A stretch of DNA of 64,000 nt from Nepenthes gracilis. Taxonomy: Eukaryota > Streptophyta > Magnoliopsida > Caryophyllales > Nepenthaceae. The notes beneath the pieces were generated by a model, which was given only the letters and a program-made list of their open reading frames with translations, was not told where the DNA came from and searched no databases. The DNA lies in NCBI GenBank assembly GCA_033239525.1, contig BSYO01000014.1, positions 10,772,021-10,836,020 of the forward strand, read 5' to 3'. Every line of letters begins with the position of its first letter. Position 1 is the stretch's first letter. Shown in pieces: positions 1-11,944 of this stretch. The translations under genes were made by a program, and so were the position numbers.

Positions 1-1462
1 AAACGTTGACTGGTCCAAAGTAACGAGAATATTGGAGCATACTCCATCGAAGTGCAAGGAGTCCCTATTTTCCATTGTGACATTAAGATGTTGGGAAAGT
101 TGAGTGGGCAGCCTCAAGGTTTTAGCCAATTGAGTTTGAAAAAGGTTGTGGGTTGAGCTACTATTAGCTAGTATGATTACTGAGCGATGCGATACTTGGC
201 CTTGCAAATGTAATGTAGAAGGGACAACGTGACCTTCCAGAGCATGAAGATAGATGGTTGGAGAGGTGAATGTGGATGGAGGCAGGGGCTTTACTTCGTG
301 AGGACCTGCTGTCTGAGAGTCATGGCCAAGGGGAACTTCCTCAATTATCTGTGTATCAATGGGTGTGGTATCTTCTTCATCTGTGATCATACTCAAGAAT
401 TGTGGAGGTTTATATTAGTGGCCTAGAGTAAAGCATTCATCACCATTGAAACACAATTCATGTTCATGATAAGACGCCATTTCAGCCGGAGTGAACCTCT
501 TTATGGGTAACTTTGGAGGTAAGATTGAAGATGAAGAAGGCCTCGGTGGTGCTCCCAGGGTGTGTACTGGCTGTTTGGAAGTTGGTAGGCATTGAGAATT
601 GGAGCGGCCAGTATCAATTTTCTCCTCCACTAGTTTAGCCATGCCAATAGCCTCAAGTAGTGTTAGAGGCTTCAGCAACAGGAGCTTATGCCGAATATCA
701 TCTCGTAGACCGAAAATAAAGTAATTTAAAAGGTTCACGGTGGTGAGGCCTATAGTTCTAGTGGATATGGCCTCAAATTCTGTCATGTAATTCTATCATG
801 TGTGAGGTGACAGTAGTGATTTGTTGGAACTTGTAGAGCTCTGCTTCATGGTTGGAATAAGTAGATGGCCGAATCAAAGTTCCAGATCATGGTAAAAAGC
901 CTTCCATATAAAAAGCTATCGGGTCAAGTGCATCCATTGATACCACTGGAGTGTAGAACCAACCATGTAGAAGGTGACGATTGTTAGTTTCTGTTCTGGT
1001 GGGGTACAGTGATGGTGGAAAAAGTGTTCAAATTGAAACAACTAGTCAAGCGTATTGTTCCCCGGAGAAAAACAAAATTTAGAGCTTGGGTAAATGAATG
1101 AGCGCAGCGATGTGGTAATCAAGCGATACATGTGAGAGAAGAGGTAGGGTTTGAGTTGGCGGTGGAGGGCTTGTAGGTGAAGATGCTATGAATGAAGGAG
1201 GGGTTGGAAGCAACGACGGATGTACAAATTGTCTAGGTTGTGCTTCAAGTTGAGCCAAGGAATGAAAAATTTCAATGAAGGATTTCTGAAGATACCCAGT
1301 AGCAGAAGTGTTCGAGGCAATATCTTCAGAATGGTGCTGTAAAGTAGCGGCGATTCCTTTAGATTGTTACTGTAAGGATGCAGTCATCTCCTTCAGCACA
1401 TTCGAGAGCCCAGTGATTGAATCTTTGAGAACTTTATGTTGCGTCGTCATTCCTTCTGCCAT
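1..1462 (-). pseudogene. Ty3/gypsy gag-protease remnant
   Basis: Reading the minus strand from an ATG at 1462, the sequence encodes a degenerate retrotransposon Gag followed by an aspartic protease. The capsid part aligns by eye with plant Ty3/gypsy Gag (a 'PKLEIPFFSGE'-like start, then a stretch like 'FGPSTYSNHEAELYKFQQ'). The best preserved piece is 415-786, which ends in a damaged zinc knuckle (LCFNGDECFTLGH). Downstream, at about 60-180, is the protease motif in the form 'NSSSTHNLF', where the family has D-S-G-S-T-H-N-F. Stops occur early (TAA within about 35 codons of the start) and several frameshifts are present. The element runs off the left edge of the window. Lineage is inferred as chromovirus, possibly Reina-like; this is tentative. 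Confidence 0.75.
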
Positions 1463-1483
1463 GTCTCATTGAAAGTACCAAAT

Positions 1484-1865
1484 GATGTAGATGCTCATAT
1501 AATCAATTGCGTCTATAGTGTAGGAAGGAACAATTTGAGGAGGGAAAAAGGGAAGGGAATGGGAGTTCTAACAGAGAGCGGGTTCGAGAGAGCCACAGAG
1601 AGAGAGATTGAGATGAGTCAAGAGATAGAGAAGATTAACTAAGTATATTCTATTCTCCAACAGGAGCAATAGTGGGCTTTTATACAGTAAAGGGTTGTGG
1701 CACCCATGGCCTAGCAGAGCAAACATAAAATAGAAATTCTAATAGCGGCAGAAACAAAAAACATAACAGAAAGAGAAAGTGCAATGTAGAACAAAGTCAA
1801 CGTGCGGGGGCAAGGGAGTTACAATAGAAACATAGTGAACGTGCAGGGGCTAGGAAGTTATAACA
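1484..1865 (-). repeat. LTR between gypsy pol and gag
   Basis: On the minus strand this starts TGTTATAAC and ends CATCTACATCA, the TG...CA form of an LTR. A TATAAAAG box lies near 1680. It contains two diverged copies of a roughly 45-bp unit (AACGTGCGGGGGC... and AACGTGCAGGGGC...) near 1798-1865. A tRNA-Met-like primer site (TTTGGTA, minus strand, 1476-1482) follows its 3' end, and the gag ATG follows that. Ends are inferred from these signals because no second copy is in the window. Confidence 0.55.
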
Positions 1866-1889
1866 AAAGCAATTAAATATAATCTCTAA

Positions 1890-4800
1890 ATTTAGGAGGC
1901 AGCTGGATTTTCCAAGTGCTTCTCCTTTTGGGCAGTAGTCGGGTGATGATGTATCAAGACTTCCAATAGTATATTGATGAACCCCACAACATTGACATTC
2001 CCATCAAAAAGAGCATTGTCCTCAAGGTATAATGAGAGAAAGTCTTGTCAAAATTTAGTAATGGCTTTGTAAGTAGCCTCCTTTGGTGTCTGTGACTGCT
2101 AGTGCACAAAGACCTGGGAAATGAGCTGACGGTTGCATAAAATTTTCCAAAGTCCGAGAAGTTGTTGAGGTTGTAGGAGCAGTTGGGAACCCCAAGCTTC
2201 AATAGGAAACTCAAAAGGCTACTGGTATTGATCCCCATAACATTGCTTGAGTGAGAAGACATTATATACATTATGTATTTTGGAATGTGTTGGTAAATCT
2301 AGTCGATAGGATACAGCACTCACTCGGTCTAAAATACAGAAAGGACCATAATAACATTTGGCTAGTTTGTTCCATGTCGACTAACCACCGAAGTTTAACG
2401 ATAGGGCTAAAGTCAAACGTAGACTAAATCTCCCACCTGAAATTCCTCATCGATTCGTTGAGAATCTGCTTGCCATTTCATACGGAGTTGTGCCCACTGC
2501 AAATTGGCTTTAAGAGCCATGAGAACAGTGGAACGAGTGGTCAACAACTCGTCAACAAAGACTATGGAAGAGGTCCCTTGGACATAGTCAAGCAATGATG
2601 GGTGCGGCCACCTAGACACTGCCACAAACAGACTCATTTTTATCGAAGAATTTCAGGGGGTATTTTAACTCCATTCAACCCAAGGCAAGCGTTAAACCCA
2701 AGAAGAAGAGTGTCCAGTAGTAAAGTAGCCCAGACAGTCTTCAAGACACCGGTTACTTCGGTTTTCCCATCAGACTGCAGATGGTGTGAGCTACTAGTGG
2801 ACAACTAGGTTCCTTGTAATTTGAAGAGTTCCTTCCAAAACACACTCATAAAAATGGGGTCCCGGTCCAAAACAATATCTGTGAAAAAACCATGCAATCG
2901 GTAGATGTCATTAACAAATTTTTCAGCGAGTTGAGCTGCTGTGAAATGGGTTCCTAGTAAAAAAAAATTGGCATATTTTGAGAGTTGACCAACCACCACA
3001 AGTATAATAGTTCTGCTGCGTGACAAAGGTAAATGGGTAATGAAGTCTATAGAGCGGGATTTACAAATCTTACTAGGATTAGGAAGTGGTTGGCCCAATG
3101 GTGCAGTATTGATTGGCTTGATTTGCTGATAAATGGGGCAATTGTTTACAAAATTGTGGACCTCTTTACACATCTATGGCCAATAGAATGTAGCTGCTAT
3201 TCGGGATAGGGTGCATGAATTCTCACCTGACCTCCAAGTGGAGAATTGTGATACTCATGCAGTATCAATTCTTGTATAGTAGACTTGGCTGATACCAAAA
3301 TACGATTTTTGAAGAAGACCAGCCCATCGCACCAAGAATACCCCCCATAATGTCTAGGTTATTCTTGAATAAACTGGGTGAGATTAGTGAATGTTGGATG
3401 CCGCTCATAGAATTTGTACAGAGTAGACAACAGGGCTATGACCTGTTGGGAGGCAGCTTGGAAGCCTAAATAGGATCCAATAAAAATTCTGGATAAAGTA
3501 TCAGCAGGTCAATTTTCTCGTCTTGACCAGTCGACAATGTTAAAATCAAATTCTAGTAATTTAGTAATCCAGCGTTACTGATCCGGAGTATATGTGGATT
3601 GGGTACGTAGCATCTTGAGAGGTTGATGGTCGGTTTGAATCGTAAATTTAGTACCCAATAAATACTGGCGCCACTTCTTCATAGCCTTGGTGACGACACA
3701 GAGTTCCTTAACGTAAGTTAAGGATGCCTACAATTTTGGACATAATTGTTTTCTAAAAAAAATGGAATGGAATGTCCGCCTTGAAGTAGCATGGCTTCAA
3801 CACCCTATCCGAATGCATCTGTCTAAACCACGAAGGGCTTGGAGAAATCAGGCAAGGCAAGCATAGGGGTGGAGGTGAGAGTTGCCTTAAGGGAGTCAAA
3901 CACCTATTCGACTTCCAAGGACCACAAGAAAGAATCCTTCCATAATAATTGTGTCAATGGCGCTGAAATTTGGGCATATCGGCTCACAAATCGCGAATAA
4001 TATCCTGCTAACCTAAGAAACTCTCTCAATGCGGTGACAATGGCTAGTGTTGGCTAGTTTTAGACGGCCGTAATTTTGATAGGATCCACTGCCACTCCTT
4101 TCTCTGAACAAATGTGTTCCAGATGTGATAGAAAAGTTTGCCCAAACTCATGCTTGGACTACTTAGCAAAAAATGAATTGGCCTACAAGATTTGCAGTAC
4201 TTGAGTGAGATGATGGAGGTGTTCCTCCCATGAAAGGCTATACACCAAAATGACATTGAAGAAAACTAACATGGATTGTTGTAGCACTGGACAAAAGATC
4301 TCATTCATCACAGATTGAAAAGAAGGAGCATTGCACAACCCAAAAGGTATAACCAAGAATTCATTCTGCCTTCATGAGTTTGGAAGGTAGTTTTGTGGAC
4401 ATCGTCAGAATGAACGCGCATTTGGTGGTATCCATTTCACAAGTCAATCTTGGAAAATATCCAAGTACCAGACAACTCGTCCAGCAGTTCATCCGCTGTA
4501 AGAATTAGGAACTGATCCTTAACTGTGATGGCATTGAGAGCTCTATAATCTACATAGAATTGCCAGCTTCCATCAAGTTTTTTGACAAGTAAAACTGGTG
4601 ATGAGAAGGGGCTGGTATTGGGTCAAATAATTCTTTCTCGTAAAATTTCATGAATCAAGTGCTCCATTTCTGCCTTCTGAAAGTGGGGGTACTAGTAGGG
4701 CTTCACATTCATTGGTTCGACATTCAGTTTTAAAGGGATGCGATAATCTGTAGCACAGTGTGGGAGTAGCCCATGGAGAAGGGAGAATATATCTACAAAG

Positions 4801-4940
4801 GTAGAGAGGAGGTGACAAAGTTGCTAGTATGCTGGAATTGACATTGGAGGGCAGATGATTTGAAGAGCAAAGGGAAAATCGCATTGTGGTCCAAAGGGGA
4901 ATCCAACACGAGTGTGACAATCAATTGGAAGTAGGTGGCA
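1890..4940 (-). pseudogene. Ty3/gypsy RT-RNase H-integrase remnant
   Basis: On the minus strand from right to left this reads reverse transcriptase, RNase H, integrase and the integrase tail, all interrupted. Visible RT landmarks include [14 protein letters not shown] and VDYRALN (about 4540-4610), then the RNase H-proximal text LREFLRLAGYYSRFV (about 3990-4030). Integrase core fragments lie at 2805-3173, with text like IDFITHLPLSRSRT. The integrase C-terminal module at 2413-2637 ends FQVGDLVYV. A tail resembling 'FPSFHLEDKV', here LEDNALFDG in another frame, occurs near 2000-2030. The gene is dead, with many stops and frameshifts. It lies upstream of a single LTR that is followed by gag, so the order is pol-LTR-gag rather than one normal element. 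Confidence 0.8.
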
Positions 4941-4960
4941 GCTGATTTAGTCATCACACT

Positions 4961-5260
4961 GTGCACTCATACACCAACATTGATATAAAGTCATGCCTGA
5001 TGCTCAATCTTGATGAAGTCATCACTCCCCGGCTTATGAATGAGCCTAGGCAAAAGGGAATTGTTGAAGTTTTGAGGGACTCAAGTCATATGATATCCAC
5101 TAGCATCGGGGACCCAGAAGATCAACGGACCAAGGTGTCAAGTCGGAAGGAGCAACGGTTAGTCCAAGTTTTAGAACATAGAGTTCTTCTATTGTAATAA
5201 GAAGAGCCACATGAAGATAAATTACTTCAAGAGGGAGGTGGAAAATGAGGGTGGTGGTGA
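4961..5260 (+). pseudogene. Ty1/copia gag fragment, copy 1
   Basis: The translation contains LNLDEVITPRLMNEPRQKG, which resembles the 'LDEVISxLLxNExRRK' stretch of copia Gag (UBN2-like domain). The gag at 41792-42286 in this window has the related text LNLDEAIVSLLMNESMRRE. In a second frame, near 5185-5245, a damaged zinc knuckle reads FYCNKKSHMKINYFKRE. No LTR, protease or pol is attached. It is a remnant. Confidence 0.6.
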
Positions 5261-5374
5261 ATGACAAGAGAGGAGGGGTCATGATGAAAATGATCGGCTC
5301 TCTATCATTACCTGTGGAGATATTCTAGTAGTCTGCATAGGGTAGTCATAGAGCTATATGAGCAATGAGACCAG

Positions 5375-5512
5375 TTGGGTAATGATATAATGTCATGCCT
5401 GACGCTCAATCTTAATAAGGTCATCACTTCTCAACTTATAAATGAGTATAGGCAAAATAGAATTGTTGAGATTTTGAGGGACTCAAGTCTTATGGTATCT
5501 ACAAAAAGGCAT
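5375..5512 (+). pseudogene. Ty1/copia gag fragment, copy 2
   Basis: This repeats about 130 bases of the preceding gag fragment, offset by about 402 bases, at roughly 85% identity by eye. The translation contains LTLNLNKVITSQLINEYRQN. The two copies are either a tandem duplication or remains of two elements of one family. No functional product is expected. Confidence 0.55.
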
Positions 5513-6044
5513 TTACTTTTTTCATATTGTAAGTCATTCCTGTATTATTGTAGAATTCTTTATTTTTAATATTTAATTTTTTTATAAATTAGAGAGGACA
5601 GTTGCCCCCCCCCCCCCGCTCAACTTCCCACCCCTTGCTCCCCCCGACCCCTAATGGTCAATGGTCACATGTTCGTTGGCAATGAGAAATTTGGCCATGT
5701 TTGGCACGACATAATGAGTGCCGAGGCATAGCCCAACCATGCCACAAGCTTGCATGGCCAGCAAGCCTCCTCCCGCAAGGCTTAATATACACGACCAAGT
5801 ATTATTCACTGCAGGCCATATTTGGCACTACCTATGGAGGGCTGGCCATACCATGCCATAAGCAACACGATCCATTTTACATCCCTACTAACCCATAAGA
5901 GGAACCCATGGAGGTATCACAATGAGCTCGGAAGAAGATGCATCTGCCATTGAAATGACCTTTTGGAAGACAAAGGAATATCACAAAGAAATGGTCAATT
6001 TCAGAAGAAAGAATGGCAATGAGTGCCTTCGTAGGAGCAAAAAC
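5513..6044. other. Unassigned spacer with C-rich tract
   Basis: It holds a run of about 13 C followed by C-rich sequence near 5608-5651, and repeated GGCCAT/CCATGCC words between 5690 and 5860. I see no gene. Confidence 0.5.
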
Positions 6045-6877
6045 TGTTGGGATATACCACCGTTGTCATAAATGAATCAAGAAAGAAAGATGAAATAGTG
6101 ACGACAGCAACACACAGCGGATAAACGACAATCACAAAATAAAAAGTCAAAATACAAACGATTTTATGTTGAAAATCTCTTCTAAATAAGAGGAAAAAAC
6201 TACAAAATTATGTGTCCATAAATATTCACTATGTAAAATCGGTTACACAAATCCCAAATATAAAAACTCAACTCCTTATATTAAATGGATTTGAACAATA
6301 TGAGTGCAGAAGAAATCTCCAGAGTAAGAAAACTCTTCTTTTCTCTTTTCTTCACATCCTCTCACTGGCGACGCTCACTGGTCTTTAATATTTACAAGTA
6401 TTTTCTCTCTCTCCATCGCACTCCCTTTTATAAAACCCTAAAGGGATGTTTGTTCGCTTTTTCATTAGTGGCTACTGGGACCGGCACCCTATTATCCTTC
6501 AACCTAAGTAGTTCGATTCTCCTTCAGACTCAGCAGTCTAAACGCCTTTCAGCATCGATATCGGGTTGGTCACCCTTCGGTTAGGTACTCCGGCTAGTAC
6601 CCTTCGGCTAGGCAGTTTGGCTAGACGCTTTGGTCTTGGCTAGACCGGTTGGCCTCCTTATTCTTCGCCAAATTGGTCGATTGCCCCTTCAACCTCGAAC
6701 TGCCTAGTCGTCATCAGCTCCGATCTGGTTTCCCTTCGACTGCTTCGCTGCATGCGCTTTGCTCGTGCAAACACAACAATACCATGCCTCAATATCACCC
6801 ATGTGTGTCATCGTCCAAATCTGCAGGAGACCTATTTATCGGATATGGGCTCACATGAGAGAAATCCATAACCAACA
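6045..6877 (-). repeat. Solo LTR related to the copia-C LTR
   Basis: It begins TGTTGGGATA and ends ACCAACA. The first part follows the same order of words as the LTRs at 39993 and 42665: a TGTTGGG start, a '...GAAAATC(C/T)(C/T)TTCT...AAGAGG' stretch, a TATA/AAAATCGGT stretch, then 'CTCCAGAGTAAGAAAACTC'. It is therefore the same or a sister family in the same orientation. The flanks are AAAAC (left) and AAAAT (right), a 4 of 5 match to a target-site duplication. No primer site or coding sequence adjoins it, which suggests a solo LTR left by LTR-LTR recombination. Confidence 0.65.
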
Positions 6878-7431
6878 AAAATTATCATTTATAATGAAGA
6901 GTAATGATGATAAGTACATGTAGGATGGCTGATGCATCATACCAGGTCATGGTCCTTTGAGAAATAGAGAGGACATAGAGTGGCGATGAGATGCACTGAT
7001 TTAGTCCTAATAATGCTATCTAACACACTGCAGGTTCTTGCTACAACAGTGATTGAGGAGACTTTGATTGTATAGCTCCTCAAACCTAGGATCAATTCTT
7101 GAAGTTAGGAGGACTAGTTTTGAAATCATAGGTGCCTCGAGTTAGAAGGTTAAAAAATTATTCGAGTGAACTTAGTTGCGGTACACTTGAAAAGAATTAG
7201 ATCACCTAGCTCAAGTTTAGGTAAATAGTTGAAAAGAAGTTGATTGTACAATATATTAGAATAACAAAGTTAAAAGCTAGATAACACATTACCACCTACC
7301 TATGAAAAAGATCATTGGCCACCAATTTGGCTTGAATAATGACTCTAACATTTATGGACACCTGTTAGGCCAAAAGATGGTTGTCACGCTCGACAATAAA
7401 GTTGACAAAATAGACATTGATTAGATAATAT
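6878..7431. other. Unassigned spacer
   Basis: AT-rich sequence with no long ORF and no repeat I recognise. It ends in AATAT, the target-site duplication of the large copia-A element that follows. Confidence 0.5.
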
Positions 7432-7972
7432 TGTTAAAATTATATTTCATATAATAAGGTATATAAATTATTAATTTATTAAATTTATTAAATAAATCTA
7501 ATCCTATTAGTTTATTATATATTAAAAAAAAATTTTTAAAAAGATGTGCCCATTCAGAATATATCATTTGAAAAAGGATATATTATTTTTAATAGATATT
7601 TTTTTAGAGAATAGATATATCTTTTAAGATGTATTCATTGAGCGAAAATATATATTATTTCTCACTGATCATGTATTTTCAAGACATATCTTTGGGTAAA
7701 ATGATTATATTTTGATAATTTAGCAATAATCATCTCTCTTTCTATAAAAAGAAGTTTATGGTCATTATTTTAGGATATATAATATTTGTATAAAGTCTCT
7801 ATTTAAAAATTATCTCGATTTTTTTCGAGACAAGAATAATTTTGATATGACACGTAAAAGTTTAGCGATTATAATCCCAGGTATATAAACTTATTTATAT
7901 ACATAATTGTTAAAAAAGAAATATGATAGTGAAAATTCTAATTATGAAAATTTTATCTCATTAAAATAAGCT
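7432..7972 (+). repeat. 5' LTR of copia-A
   Basis: It shares long stretches with the 3' LTR at 38983-39547: ATAAGGTATAT near the start, two AGAATAGATATATC-type blocks, ATCATCTCT, GTTTATATACATAATTGTTAA-like text and a TTTTATCTCA end region. The right boundary is uncertain by some bases because the terminal region has diverged. A weak primer-site-like word (CTATTAGAAA, compare TGGTATCAGAG) lies at the border. The left border is fixed by TG and the AATAT duplication. Confidence 0.75.
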
Positions 7973-8930
7973 ATTAGAAAATTTGTTCTAATTATTGTAT
8001 TTTCTTCATGTAAACTAAGATTTGTTAGCTATTTTAAGTCATGCACACTGCTTATGTATTTTAAAAAATTGTCTCTTTCCTTTTTCCTGTAAAAATAAAA
8101 GGAGGAAAACAGCTTTTTCCTTCACCCAATTGTGCCTTCGTCTTCCCCAAAAACCTGCCGCCATCTCTCACCATTCGCCCCCATCCATGACGCTTTCTGT
8201 CAAAGTTCTAGCAATGCATTTCTGGGTGGTGTTAAAAAAATTTTGGAGAACAGAGGTAGTGGCGCCAAACTAAACAGCCTTCTGCCGTTCATGGTGACAT
8301 GAACGGCGAAGCCTGATGCCGTTTACCGCCACAATTTGACGCCACTAGGATTGCTTTCCACCGAATCCGTCATCGGCCGCCCTAGATTCGGCTGTTCGTT
8401 TCCTGCCGATATAAATGGTCGCTAGATTGGGCGCCAAAACTTATGCTGAAACATTGACGGTCGTAATCGGTCCATCATCCGCATTATAGACAGCGGTTGA
8501 AGCGGATTAGTGGCGACGATTGGCGGCGACGATTGTTGTGAGAGGTGCCGATTGCAAGGAGTTTTCGGGCAATTAAAACCTTGGGTAAATGGAGGAAAAA
8601 GAAACTGGAGGAGGAGATGAGCAATTGGGAGGAGAGAGAAATTAATAAAATAAGTTTTGTTTATATTGTAGTATATATAGAAAAAATAAAATTTAATATC
8701 TGCTATTTAATTATTGGTTATGCGATTTAAAATTTATAAAATTTAAGTTTATTAAATTATTATGATTAAATATTATGTATTTAGATTTATGTAAATATTA
8801 TTTATGATGTTTTATAAATTAATTATGACTGAATATCTATATAATGATGTAGTTTGATAGCCATTAAAATATCTTAACTAAATTATTTTATAAATATTAA
8901 ATCACGGAATAAAAATTAATATAGTTATTC
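7973..8930. other. copia-A leader region with GC-rich unassigned insert
   Basis: This lies between the copia-A 5' LTR and the Tekay-like element. A GC-richer block (about 8100-8640) with repeated GGCGACGATTG and CGGTT words stands out from the AT-rich surroundings and is not expected in a copia leader. It may be a further small insertion. Two short ORFs here have no recognisable product. Confidence 0.35.
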
Positions 8931-11926
8931 TGTGACATCCTAAATATTACTGATTCTATTATTTTATGAGAATAATGTAACAAATTAGTTATAGTGACTT
9001 ATAAATTTTACATGTGAGGCTTATTTTTAGAATTAGATTAAAAAATCTATTTAGAGATAAATTTTTAATAAATTGATAAAATTAATTAGCATTTTGACTA
9101 TTTAAAATATAAGTAGATATTTAATATTTGAGCCTAATAAGTTTAGAGTATTTGGATGATAGATTGGGTTTGGATGTTTGGGCCATTAATTTAAATTTAG
9201 ATTAATTAGTAAATTTGGTCAAGTTAATTTTATTACGAATTGAGCTAATCGAATGAACATTTACTAGGTAGGTCTTAGTGTATTACGATTTACTGGCTAA
9301 AAATATAATTTAATTTAAAATGGTGTTAAAATATTAAAAACTGAGCGCAAAAAAATGTTAAATATTATTATAAGGATAATTAGATAATTAATTTAGATTA
9401 ATTAGTAAATTTGATCAAGTTAATTTTATTACGAATTGAGCTAATGGAGTGAACATTTACTAGGTGGGTCTTAGTGTATTACGATTTACTGGCTAAAAAT
9501 ATAATTTAATTTAAAAAGGGGTCAAAATATTAAAAACAAAGCACAAAAAAATTTAAATATTATTATAAGAATAATTAGATAATTAATTAATTAATATTCT
9601 ATAGATAAATAATATATATAAATATATATAGAGTAATAATATAATATAATAAATAAATCCGTAAAGAAAGAAATAAATAAAACAGAAGAAAGGAAGGAAG
9701 GAAATATAGGAAGAATAAAGGGAGGAGAAAGAGAGAGAGAAGTGTGGCGGCAGATGGTGGACAAAGGAGAAAGGAAAGTCGGTGCTCCAAATTGAAACCC
9801 AGCAAAATCCTAAACCAATCATTCATTACTTAAGGAGATAGTGGGATTAGGAAAGGAGACACAAACCGAAGAAGGGAGCCACACATGAGTCAAAAGGGAG
9901 CCACACATGAGTCAAAGAGAGAAGGCACTGTTGCCAAAATAAAATAATAAATTAAAGTAAATTCTTTTCTTCTCATTTTGATGTTAATTTTCTTGCTGTA
10001 TGTATTGATTTAAAAAAAAAAAAAAATTGGCTGCATTTTACTATGAATAAAATTCAGGTAAAAATAGGGGAATAGGCGCATGGCTCTAGCTGTGGGATTT
10101 CGAAAGATCCACAATGAATTGGAGTGGGGTAATTAGTATATTTATGCTACAAAAATCCTTGTTTACTTACTCGAAGGTGAAAGTGAGCATTTTAGATAAT
10201 TTTGTTTGGAATTGAATGAGAAAGGTGGAATAGAGCATTTATGCTCTATTTGGATATCAATTTGCATAGTGAATTAAAAATGGTGAGGATGGTTGCTTCC
10301 TGATTGTCGCGTTACTGTACTAATAATTTTAACATAAGATTTGTAACAATTGTTGTTGATTTTGGGCTTTGTGCTGTCCGTCGTTAGAGAAGAATAGCAG
10401 CTGTCATTCTCCCTATTCATATTCCATACATTAAATATATTTTCCAAGTTGAGCATAATTATGTGATTTTGTATGTAGGGGTCGATTGATTCGTGGCTTT
10501 CCATTGTATCTCCAGAGTGAGATATACATATATCCGATATATTAGGATAGTCGACCGTACAAATAACAGAGTATGGATATAATATGTATGAGATGGGGTA
10601 TATGTATACCCTATGTGATGTGTGTGTGTATATATATATATATATAATTGAATTAATAAGCTAATTGAGGAGAATGTTAACGGTAATTATTATTCCAATT
10701 GGACTCTCATGATGTTAGTCGGAATAGTTGGCTAATGTGGGTGATTATGTTGTTTGTTCAGTAGTGACAAAATAAAATATATTGTATAGCCTTAGAATCA
10801 AAATTTAGTACTACTGGGATGATCGAATATAATATTTAGAAATAGTTGACCGAATATTCAGAACTTTCGGAAATTTTCCCCTATTACTGGGATGAATGAT
10901 TCTTTGTATTGGTTTTGACTGCGTGTGTATATTTTATTTATATTTTATGGATAAGTAAAGAAAAGTGTAAGAAACTCTACAGTATCTGGACAACTGGGAG
11001 TCTGTGAAACCTTAAAGTAGTTTATACCTTTTCGATACATATTCCATTCTAGAGGTTGAGATTGTCGATATTAAGGAGAGATACTTATAATTTAATAACC
11101 ATCGTAGGAGATAATATTATGGATATCATTAGTAAGAGGTATCGGAGTTGGTATGAGCATACTATGGATATAGCCTTTAAGAAGATTGTAGAGGTAGTGA
11201 GGATACCATGGATATTGAGTAATATCGTGGTACTTATTCAACCGTTGGGGCGTAAATACGTAGCCTTTAATTCACTATGGTAGAATAAGATTTAGGTAAT
11301 TATTATCTCGTATAGTAGAGATTATTATTATCTCGTACAATTGTGATTTTCTATTGAGTTGATGATCGGATTCGATAGAATCTGTGTTGTATTTTGACAT
11401 TCCAGTTGTTCATATGACTTTTGAATTGTGGACGTGACATGTTATTAAGTCTCAGATAATGATTCGTATATTGCATGCAATTATTGATTTTATACATTTG
11501 ATATTATTATCCAAGATGCTTATTTATATTTCTATATTGTTTATTATATTAACTTATTGAGTATTTAACTCACTTTTATATTTTTTTAATTCCAAATTGA
11601 ATAGGTATTATAGGTACTAGTTGGAATTTATGGAATTATTTTTGGACACTAGATAGAGGAGATTTTGAAATTACCAGCACATGAGCAATAGAAAAAAAAG
11701 TATTTATTTTATTTTGAATAGTTTATGATTATGAATGCTATATTAATTGATATATTTATGAAAATCATTTATGGTATAATAATTTTTAATAATTTAATGA
11801 TTTTGAGTTCATACGTATTGATGATTTTAGAATTTATGTTAGATAATTGATAAATTCAGATGATTTAAGATGGTTCCAAATGGATGGTTTGGATCAGGTC
11901 CGGCGACTTCGGCTCGAGTCATTATA
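8931..11926 (+). repeat. 5' LTR of Tekay-like element
   Basis: It begins TGTGACATCCTAAAT, the usual TGTGACxTCCC start of Del/Tekay LTRs, and ends near GGCTCGAGTCATTATA. Long blocks match the 3' copy at about 85-88% by eye, for example the text around 10075-10320 against 21240-21500. A purine-rich stretch (9667-9740) sits where related plant LTRs have a GC-rich block. An internal 196-bp tandem duplication and a short TA run (about 10629-10647) are included. Confidence 0.75.
9196..9587 (+). repeat. 196-bp tandem duplication in 5' LTR
   Basis: The block beginning TTTAGATTAATTAG at 9196 recurs at 9392, and both include the stretch TGGGTCTTAGTGTATTACG or its variant TAGGTC. The 3' LTR has only one copy (about 19050-19240), so the duplication arose after this element inserted. 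Confidence 0.85.
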
Positions 11927-11933
11927 ATGAAGA

Positions 11934-11944
11934 TGATATTAGAG
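11934..11944 (+). promoter_or_regulatory. Degraded tRNA-Met primer-binding site
   Basis: TGATATTAGAG directly follows the 5' LTR. It differs from the standard TGGTATCAGAG at two positions, one G to A and one C to T, as expected from decay of methylated cytosines. Confidence 0.6.

Noticed and set aside
5608..5651. C-rich tract as a possible G-quadruplex element
   Set aside because: It is a single homopolymer-like run without regularly spaced G-tracts. It may also be a sequencing or assembly weak spot.
7432..7972. Interpretation as a solo LTR
   Set aside because: The AATAT flank matches the flank of the 38983-39547 LTR, so the two are better explained as ends of one interrupted element.
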